Of a stretch of 64,000 nucleotides of DNA, positions 58,831 to 64,000 are shown one piece after another; positions within the stretch are counted from its first letter, which is position 1, and every line of letters begins with the position of its first letter. Below the pieces are notes generated by a model that saw nothing but the letters and a program-made list of their open reading frames with translations, made no database searches and was not told the DNA's origin. Location: positions 1 to 64,000 of the forward strand of contig JAECUM010094234.1 in the NCBI GenBank assembly GCA_016617855.1, written 5' to 3'. Source of the DNA: Megalonaias nervosa. Taxonomy: Eukaryota; Mollusca; Bivalvia; Unionida; Unionidae. The translations under genes were made by a program, and so were the position numbers.

Positions 58831-59544
58831 TGACACTTATTTTGTAACCAAGTAATACATAACTAATATTTTTCTATGATTATAAATTAAATAATCATAT
58901 AATTTTTACTTCAGGTTGATTCTAACCTGCGAAAATTCCAGAAAAATACCCATTTTCCATTAAGTTGACAGAGTATTTCCAAAAAATGGTAATTGCGATC
59001 TAGGTCAAATGGAGGGATATATAAACTTGTCAACTTAAGGATTATTCATTATTGCCTTAATATCTGAAGCAGAATCGTTTTGTACTGTTGTGTTCTGGTT
59101 TTCATTTGGGTGGGTTTATCTATTCAAATTACTGTTCACTGGAACTACAAAGTGCTCAATAATATTCTCGGATAAAACATTCATTTGGAATTATAGTGAA
59201 TTCAGATAAGGTCATTTTGGGTAATATTATTTTGATACATCCAAAGACTGTTAACACATCACCACATTCCATGTCATTCTCACATTGGCATAATCTAGAC
59301 TAAAGGTACATCAACGCATTCAGCATTAAAATTCATTTGGAAGACACGGAATTCAGTTGGATCTTCGTACATTTGGTCTTGTAATAGAACGTTTATGACT
59401 ACTTGGGATATAATTCACAATACCGTAAGTTCTTTTTAAATTTTCACTTTGTTTTCTAGGGAAATAAATTATCTGTTGAATTTTATAAAACTTGTTGATT
59501 TTCTGTCTTTCTGTTCCTTTGTTTAAGACCATAGAGTTGTAACA
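58831..59544 (+). mobile_element. LTR-like repeat, copy 4 (best preserved)
   Basis: It starts TGACACTTATTTTG. It has a TATA-like GGATATATAAAC at ~59015, the shared block 'actggaactacaaagtgctc' at ~59131, AATAAA in 'gggaaataaattatctgttg' at ~59461, and ends 'ttaagaccatagagttgtaaca'. The order TATA, then poly(A) signal, then end fits an LTR read on the plus strand, although the relic to its left reads on the minus strand. No target duplication was found. Confidence 0.72.
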
Positions 59545-59699
59545 GCTGCCGAACAGAGGCAGGAGGGAGAGGAGCGGCAGAATCTGGAGAGGAAAACTGA
59601 ACCCCAGGGTGCGGTACTAACCATTGAAGATGGCAGAGCCTTCGTTGGCACCGTTCCCACCGCAAGGAGATGTCATCAGAGATTGACTGCTCTTAATGG
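59545..59699 (+). pseudogene. short coding-like fragment after the LTR
   Basis: An open plus frame runs directly out of the LTR end to a TGA at ~59701. It is charged at first (EERQNLERKTEPQG), then reads AVLTIEDGRAFVGTVPTA. It may be the C-terminal remnant of an element protein; no family recognised. Confidence 0.3.
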
Positions 59700-60042
59700 C
59701 TGACTGTACAGGATTTTCTGCTTGGTTTTCCAAACCGCCTTTCGATCATAACATTTTAAACAACAAATTTTATCTACAAATCACTCGGTTATTTAAGGGT
59801 AACTTATATTTTTCAGAAACATTAGGTACACAACGTACCCGACCGGACATTGCATGACGCACCTCACAATTAATTAAATAGTGTACTGCCCGCACAAGCA
59901 ATTTTAACATGTCGCACATTGACGAAGGGCCAAACGCGACGTTAATTCAAGATCAGTCAGTCAGTCACGCCATTCATCGTTGATGGCACAAAGAAGAAGA
60001 AAAACAATAATGACCAGGTAGTATTGATAGGTGGGAAAGTTA

Positions 60043-60291
60043 ATGGAAGACATCGGCTTGATGGAAAGAGTGGAGCACGTCCTTTGTCGGATGAAAGAAT
60101 TGGAGTATTACTCCCACAGGAGGCACTTGAAGAGGGATGTGACATCGCTGAAAATTGATAAGGATCTTGTGAGAAGATTCATGGAAGAAGAGGTGGAAAA
60201 GATTAAAAGAACGTGGGTGGAGGAGACGCCGGAGCCACGGAGGAAGATAAAATTGAGAGGGAATTTTAGCGCCTCAAGTACAACTGCTTGA
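60043..60291 (+). CDS. small hypothetical ORF, basic and coiled-coil-like
   Basis: ATG at 60043 and stop TGA at 60289 give 82 residues: MEDIGLMERVEHVLCRMKEL, then RHLKRDVTSLKIDKDLVRRF and EEEVEKIKRTWVEE. It is rich in charged residues with heptad-like spacing. No upstream exon or homologue is recognised. It lies among mobile-element debris, so it may be an element remnant rather than a host gene. Confidence 0.3.
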   Translation: MEDIGLMERVEHVLCRMKELEYYSHRRHLKRDVTSLKIDKDLVRRFMEEEVEKIKRTWVEETPEPRRKIKLRGNFSASSTTA

Positions 60292-60314
60292 GAAAATGTG
60301 CTGACGAGGTGATA

Positions 60315-60402
60315 AAGACTGGATCCCCGATGATGGGTCATTACAGACTGGATCCCTGATGATGGGTCCATAAAAACTGGATCCCTGATGGTAGGTCATT
60401 AC
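60315..60402. repeat. ~30-bp tandem repeat, 3 copies
   Basis: 'actggatccc(c/t)gatgatgggt' with 'cattacag' or 'ccataaaa' spacers occurs three times. Confidence 0.92.
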
Positions 60403-60489
60403 AGCAGCAGCAACTTCAACAACCTCTAATTCTCCAGACAGAGGACTGGGAGATCGAAACCAATAAACCTAGTTTTATGCTGGTTGTCT

Positions 60490-60705
60490 CCACCAACACA
60501 TCTCGATTTGTTTTTGTTGGACTGGTGCTTACGCACGACAACACGAGTAGGTTTTTCAGTTCCTAGGCAATTTAAGTAAAGAGTCTTGCCCAAGGACACA
60601 CCTCCGTAGCTGACCCAGGCTCATCCCATCGTAAGATTCGAACCCGCACCTTTTCGGTCGTGAGTCAGGCCCGTCAAATATTGAGCCACCGCAGCTCCTC
60701 CAAAA
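60490..60705 (-). mobile_element. tRNA-derived SINE, third family
   Basis: On the minus strand a tRNA-like head (GGAGCTGCGGTGGCTCAA, with box B GGTGCGGGTTCGAATC) is followed by a body containing GTGTGTCCTTGGGCAAGACT. The 'CCTTGGGCAAG' core is, from memory, widespread in deeply conserved metazoan SINE bodies. It differs from families A and B. Confidence 0.75.
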
Positions 60706-60759
60706 CATCTTGGAGAAACAATAAAAACAAATGGGGACAAACATGTGGGGCCTAGGGCG

Positions 60760-61980
60760 TCCGACTGGGAGAATAGACTATTGATGAAAAGTAGTGATTA
60801 CAGAAAACAAAACAATACGACTCAATAATTTTTCATTTTTATTTTATGCTTGTGCATGTCTGTGTCTATATTTACAAATAAAACTTAAACCCTATTGCCA
60901 CTCTATCTTTTATGTATGATAGGATCATAGTGGGTTTTATGAATGATAGTATATTGTGTTTACCAGCAATCTTACCTCTTGCTTTCTTGTGTGTGATAGT
61001 ATAGTATGTTCATGCGAGGGTATATGTGTTTAAAAACACATTACCCTTTCTTGCTTATGTGTATATTTCATCCCCTTCTTTTGCATCCTACTCCATCTTG
61101 TGTGATAGCGTGTTTGTGTGTATAATATGTGTATCCTAGTTGTTAGATGGTAGGGGTGAGTGTTGGATTGTAATAAAAGCCGGCTGCTGGATTGTAGGGT
61201 GTGTGTTGGATTGCATATTTGACCATATAAATTTTTAAAAACCCAATACGTTTTGAATCCTTCATTTGTTTTTTGACCCTATACATTTTGACCCCATATT
61301 TTCATCACAATTTAAGATGGGCTTTCGTGTATGACACCACAGAGACACCCGCATGTTAATCTACGGTGTAATGTTAGTTTCCGTATGACCCCTAATAGGC
61401 TGATATGACTACTACAGTTGCATCATCGCCGCTCAGACATAATTCACTTACAAAATCTTCCGGAAAAGTTCTCCTTTTCCATGTTTTCTTAACTCACCTG
61501 TGCGAAAGTCGAAAGCCAACAAAATAATCTGGACTAGTTTTAGCACCTATACCCTTTTTTCAAACACAGCAAGTTAACATATTACTTCATAAAATGCTTT
61601 ACTGCTAAACTATCAGTTTCGCAAACATATGTAGCTCTTGTTTACTTTTATCGGCGGATTTCAGTGTACTGGTTACGGACTAATGTTAATGAACAACAAA
61701 TAGAATAATCGATAGAACTTAAACATGCGCAGTCACATAGTGTAGTGACCCATCACACAGGTCATGACCGCGGTCAATGATTTGAAAACAAAAACAACAT
61801 TTGCATTTTGGACAGTAAAAGACATGAAAATGTTTAAATTCTTATACCCAACTCAAGTTATCACGCATTTACTTCAATGGGAATAAGAGTTTATACATTG
61901 TACCAAACAACAGTCCAATGCTGTCGACTGCGTGGTTTATACTATAACCAACATGACGGAATTATGTTATACCAGATATT
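60760..61980. other. intergenic, nothing recognised
   Basis: No exon was seen. There are short repetitive words ('gtgtgatagtatagtatgtt', 'tgttggattgta') at 60940-61220. A near-palindrome 'gtgacccatcacacaggtc' at ~61745 resembles 'gtgacccatcacgcgggtc' at ~33446. Confidence 0.45.
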
Positions 61981-61994
61981 TTGTAAATTTACAG

Positions 61995-62050
61995 TTTGAT
62001 AATCGTGTGCTGAAAAATGGCGTTAAGCCCCACAACAACAACAACAACAA
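61995..62050 (+). mobile_element. family B SINE 3' tail fragment
   Basis: GTGTGCTGAAAAATGGCGTT followed by 'aagcccc' and (ACA)n matches the tails at 48300 and 46018-46060. The body is missing, so this is a severely truncated copy or a tail of a partner LINE. Confidence 0.7.
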
Positions 62051-62094
62051 CAGTTTGATAAAAATGTCATGAGATTCCCACCGTTTTATATGCA

Positions 62095-62096
62095 TT

Positions 62097-62127
<31 letters not shown>

Positions 62128-62155
62128 CAAAACAAAAACAACAAAACAAACAACA
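62095..62155. repeat. (AAAAC)n microsatellite
   Basis: Repeated AAAAC/AAAC units. Confidence 0.97.
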
Positions 62156-62397
62156 TGAAATGAGTCCATTGCTAAAGCTTAACAATACATCAAAACGCCA
62201 CAAACTTGGCAAGAAGAAGCAAGAATTCAATAGTTGTCATTACAGCTGATTTCCAAGGTATGTGCCGACTGAAAATATGGTTTGTTGATATAAATGCAAC
62301 ACATAGATGCATCGCAGCTGCGCAGCCACTGTAAAAAATGTTAAAAAGGACGTTTTGTTTTTCCTGCGACTGTGCGTTTCGCTCAAAAAAATGCGAG

Positions 62398-62873
62398 TGT
62401 CTTACGACTTGATAGTTTTAAACTAAGTAACAGAACAGAGCGAAAACCATAAAGTTTAGTACAATTCAACAAATCAGTTATTTCCCCAAAATATAAAGTT
62501 AAAGTTACAAAAACACCCCCAAAAAAACTTTTATACAATATTGTGAATTAAATCCTAAATAGTCCTAAAAGTTCTATCACAAGTCCAAAATAAGTATTCC
62601 AAATGAATTCCAGTGGTGTTCCGAATGAATTTCAATCTTGAATATGCTGATGTACCAATAACCTGGAATAATTTTGATGTGCTAGCAGTCTTGATGTATC
62701 ACAATCATATCATGCAATATGTCTCTAAATGAATTCACTCCTACCCTCAAATATGGACAAAGGTCAATCACACAATATAAATTAAATAGACATAGCAAGT
62801 TTCTTATTTCTTGTTATTTAAATTATTTGAATGAATTAAACTATGCTTTTTGTGTAAATATGTGCAAGTGTCA
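62398..62873 (-). mobile_element. LTR-like repeat, copy 5, inverted
   Basis: The reverse complement matches copy 4. Starting at the right, 'tgacactt' is followed by 'gatacatcaagactg', 'ggatttaattcacaatattg', 'ggggaaataactgatttgttg' and an end 'gtaagaca' at 62398. It is shorter (476 bp), so it has internal deletions. Confidence 0.65.
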
Positions 62874-62953
62874 TATACTATGAGTTATCATATATTCAAA
62901 CAGTCCAAGACTATCATAAGAAAACCAGCAAGAATATCCGGACAAAATATATT

Positions 62954-63040
62954 TCCATGATTCAAAGACTGCTCCAGTGGAATAGTGGTTAGAGCGTCCG
63001 CCTCGGATGCGAGACGTCGCACGTTCGATCCATGATTCAA
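62954..63040 (+). mobile_element. tRNA-head-only SINE insertion with 12-bp target duplication
   Basis: About 63 bp (62966-63028) match the family A head: TGGTTAGAGCGTCCG (box A), CCTCGGATGCGAGACG and GTTCGATCC (box B). TCCATGATTCAA flanks it (62954-62965 and 63029-63040). The second copy overlaps the end of box B. The body is absent. Confidence 0.88.
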
Positions 63041-63237
63041 GACAATGGCAATTAAACTAACCACTCCCTGTCTTATGAAAGAATAAAATATGACCGATAA
63101 CTGAATTTTTGCATTGAAAATTATTCCGACTTAAAGAAAATTATCTGCAAAATATAAACCAGACAAAGCTTATTCAGTAATGAATACATGCATTTGAAAT
63201 ACCGTATCAACTTTAACATGTTTATAGAAATAAAGCG

Positions 63238-63399
63238 CATCACCGGCCTTAGCAAACGCGGGGCCAAATTTTGTATAATTTTGGCTGGCCCCCATGGATT
63301 TACGCGTGGGGCCCCCTGTGAGCACGGCATTTAGAAATAAACTTTTAAACAAGTTTTATATGATGTTGAATTTAAAATTTTCTTCCATCGCTTTTAAAT

Positions 63400-63463
<64 letters not shown>

Positions 63464-63543
63464 AAACTACTAACGCGCGGGGCCGCTGTGAGCTTGGGAC
63501 CCGACTGGGCCAAATCGGTCCAATCGGCCTAAGGCCGGCCCTG
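63238..63543. mobile_element. hAT-like MITE, third copy type
   Basis: The left end CATCACCGGCCTTAG and right end CTAAGGCCGGCCCTG pair at about 12 of 15 positions. The flanking 8-mers ATAAAGCG and GTAAAGCA agree at 6 of 8. GGGGCC-rich subterminal sequence resembles the MITE at 56967. A long CT microsatellite (63402-63457) has expanded inside it. Confidence 0.7.
63402..63457. repeat. (CT)n microsatellite
   Basis: About 28 CT units within the MITE. Confidence 0.98.
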
Positions 63544-63551
63544 GTAAAGCA

Positions 63552-64000
63552 AACGTATATACTACCGTTATCCAGGACCATCAGTACTAAATTTGTTTTG
63601 TTGGGTTACAAATTCTGACTGATTCGGACCATGGCTGATTTGTCCAAAATGCCAGTCTGATTCGGACCATGTGAAACATTAAAAACAAAAACAATGGAGC
63701 ACACATACCTTATTAATTTTTGTAGTTATAACTGTTTTCGCAAACATAGTAAGAGAATGGAAAAACGTGGTTTTGAGCCTTTGTGTTTTCATCATCTAGT
63801 AGCAAATTTTAAGCCTAAATCAGAACAAAATAGATATGAGCTATCACATTAAGATTTTTAAAATGAAATAAAATTTCCAATTTTTCAATAAAGACAATAA
63901 AATTATAACTTTTGATAAATCAGGCCAGTATCAACACTATCAAACAGTAATGCATATAAATTAACCCAACATATTTATTGATTGCTCGTGCAAATCGTGC
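63552..64000. other. intergenic, nothing recognised
   Basis: 'tgattcggaccatg' occurs twice (~63621 and ~63658). No exon seen. Confidence 0.5.

Noticed and set aside
61967..62230. 87-codon minus-strand ORF
   Set aside because: It is driven by the (AAAAC)n and (ACA)n simple repeats.

Overview
The window is metazoan nuclear DNA, AT-rich and intron-rich. It is dominated by minisatellites, tRNA-derived SINEs, MITEs and decayed retroelements. The repeat style (several unrelated 22-82 bp minisatellites, SINEs with GTT/CAA tails, hAT-type MITEs, RTE-like and CR1/Jockey-like LINE ends) and the protein matches recalled from memory best fit a mollusc, probably a bivalve. Species is not determinable from the window, and the assignment is inference. 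Only two host protein-coding loci can be supported.

Region 1-11.6 kb, + strand: the last three coding exons of a ZFTRAF1/CYHR1-type RING plus TRAF-type zinc-finger protein (5069-5307, 7551-7762, 10881-11278, with a poly(A) signal at 11549). The 5' exon(s) were not found. Upstream of and within its introns lie at least eight tandem arrays (units of 36, 22, 82, 52, 28, 36, 70 and 22 bp). A 79-bp tandem duplication copies the last splice acceptor together with the start of the last exon.

Region 11.6-30.5 kb: no gene seen. It holds degenerate repeats of about 150-180 bp, a highly homogenised 77-bp minisatellite (16.98-17.52 kb), a roughly 53-bp array (25.4-26.1 kb), a roughly 45-bp array (26.9-27.3 kb) and simple repeats.

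Region 30.5-37.7 kb: a decayed RTE-like LINE 3' end, followed by minus-strand coding relics of an unidentified element (about 32.05-33.0, 34.0-34.96 and 37.15-37.7 kb). These are cut by LTR-like insertions. One solo LTR has an 8-bp terminal inverted repeat and a 4-bp target duplication (33050-33996). A second solo LTR with a perfect 5-bp target duplication (35789-37140) is nested at the end of another LTR-like copy (35059-35788).

Region 37.7-52 kb: one intronless-in-view multipass membrane protein gene on the minus strand (43949-44512), two SINE families, and a 60-bp minisatellite interrupted by a textbook hAT MITE.

Region 52-64 kb: a palindromic repeat family, a CR1/Jockey-like LINE C-terminus, and a second minus-strand relic block (56.07-58.75 kb) between two LTR-like repeats. 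One segment of this block resembles a double-jelly-roll capsid-like protein. It is interrupted by a hAT MITE with a perfect 8-bp target duplication. Further SINEs, an inverted LTR-like copy and a third hAT-like MITE follow.

The most interesting points are the duplicated splice acceptor in the ZFTRAF1-like gene, the possible pairing of ZFTRAF1 with its known vertebrate neighbour TMEM276, and the decayed virus-like coding blocks associated with a five-copy LTR-like family.
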